33,710 bases of DNA from Acidobacteria bacterium 5-1 (GTDB lineage Bacteria; Acidobacteriota; Blastocatellia; Pyrinomonadales; Pyrinomonadaceae). Under the pieces are notes generated by a model. It searched no databases, was not told the origin of the DNA, and saw only the letters and a program-made list of their open reading frames with translations. Below, in pieces: positions 33,531-33,710 of this stretch; positions within the stretch are counted from its first letter, which is position 1; each line of letters begins with the position of its first letter. A program made the translations under genes and the position numbers. The stretch covers positions 1-33,710 of the forward strand of contig MWZA01000151.1 of NCBI GenBank assembly GCA_002050455.1, written 5' to 3'.

Positions 33531-33710
33531 AATTTATGCTGATTGAAAGAAGAGATGGGAAAGTCATCTAAAGTAATGTGTGTTACCAACAGATAACTTG
33601 TCCGCATTGTTCTTCTTTCAACCTAAAAAAGAATGGCAAAACGCGCAATAAAAAGCAAAAGTATCAGTGCAAAGATTGTCGTCGGCAATTTATTACCGAT
33701 TACACTTATC
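33518..33710 (+). mobile_element. Left end of an IS1-like insertion sequence (truncated by window)
   Basis: The sequence GGTAGTGTCTCACAATTT at 33518-33535 is a candidate terminal inverted repeat, since IS1-family ends commonly begin GGT. It is followed after about 40 nt by a transposase reading frame with an InsA-like zinc ribbon. The right end is outside the window, so neither the inverted repeat nor a target duplication can be confirmed. Confidence 0.55.
33578..33710 (+). CDS. IS1-like InsA transposase, N-terminal part
   Basis: An open frame from GTG 33578 to the window edge. It encodes a zinc ribbon with CPHC and CKDC pairs (ITCPHCSSFNLKKNGK, then KYQCKDCRRQFITDYTY). This matches the N-terminus of IS1 InsA and related transposases, in which this domain binds the terminal repeats. 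The frame is closed upstream by TAA at 33569-33571. The protein is cut by the window end, so frameshifting to an InsB part cannot be examined. Confidence 0.75.
   Translation, partial: MCYQQITCPHCSSFNLKKNGKTRNKKQKYQCKDCRRQFITDYTY

Overview
The window is a chromosomal segment from a diderm (Gram-negative-type) bacterium. Its core is a large division and cell wall (dcw) operon: rsmH, ftsL-like, ftsI, murF, mraY, murD, a small secreted protein, ftsW, murG, murC, ftsQ, ftsA, ftsZ. Moderate GC, a Hfq-like gene and pdxA after ftsZ, DUF1499 and TonB-domain proteins, and a very high load of short tandem-repeat hairpins suggest an uncultured Acidobacteriota-like lineage (perhaps Blastocatellia). That placement is inference; no rRNA gene is present to settle it.

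Layout. Positions 64-15802 (+) hold the dcw cluster. murE is missing between ftsI and murF, which overlap by 4 nt, and murB and ddl are missing between murC and ftsQ. Positions 15859-21665 (+) hold a Hfq-like RNA chaperone, pdxA, an orphan receiver-domain protein ending at a strong terminator hairpin, and valS. Positions 21691-24250 (+) are a restriction-modification island: an HTH-fused DNA methyltransferase, a 63-aa unknown, and a TdeIII-type endonuclease split by a frameshift. nadC and a DUF1499 protein follow (+). A minus-strand group (25829-29043) encodes a CPBP intramembrane protease, an NTF2/SnoaL-like exported protein, a zinc-ribbon SAM methyltransferase and an unknown protein. Then come thyA (+), a multidomain peptidoglycan hydrolase (-), a PPK2 polyphosphate kinase (+), a TonB-domain protein (-) and the left end of an IS1-like insertion sequence that cuts into the TonB-domain gene's start.

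The most unusual feature is a family of 7-10-bp tandem repeats. Most are arranged as inverted pairs (hairpins) and sit exactly in the junctions between genes. The downstream arm usually ends 1-9 nt before the next start codon, leaving no Shine-Dalgarno sequence. The upstream arm often runs into the 3' end of the preceding gene, so the last residues and stop codons of MurF, FtsW and MurG are repeat-encoded. One composite repeat of 78 nt (26 codons) lies in frame inside valS, in the catalytic domain. The monomer differs at each site, but the architecture is the same, resembling the STRR repeats of cyanobacteria.

No gene-free stretch exceeds 300 bases. The longest gaps are 1618-1833 (degenerate repeat material) and 17189-17399 (no convincing gene; an SD sequence near its end). 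I saw no tRNA, rRNA or CRISPR array.
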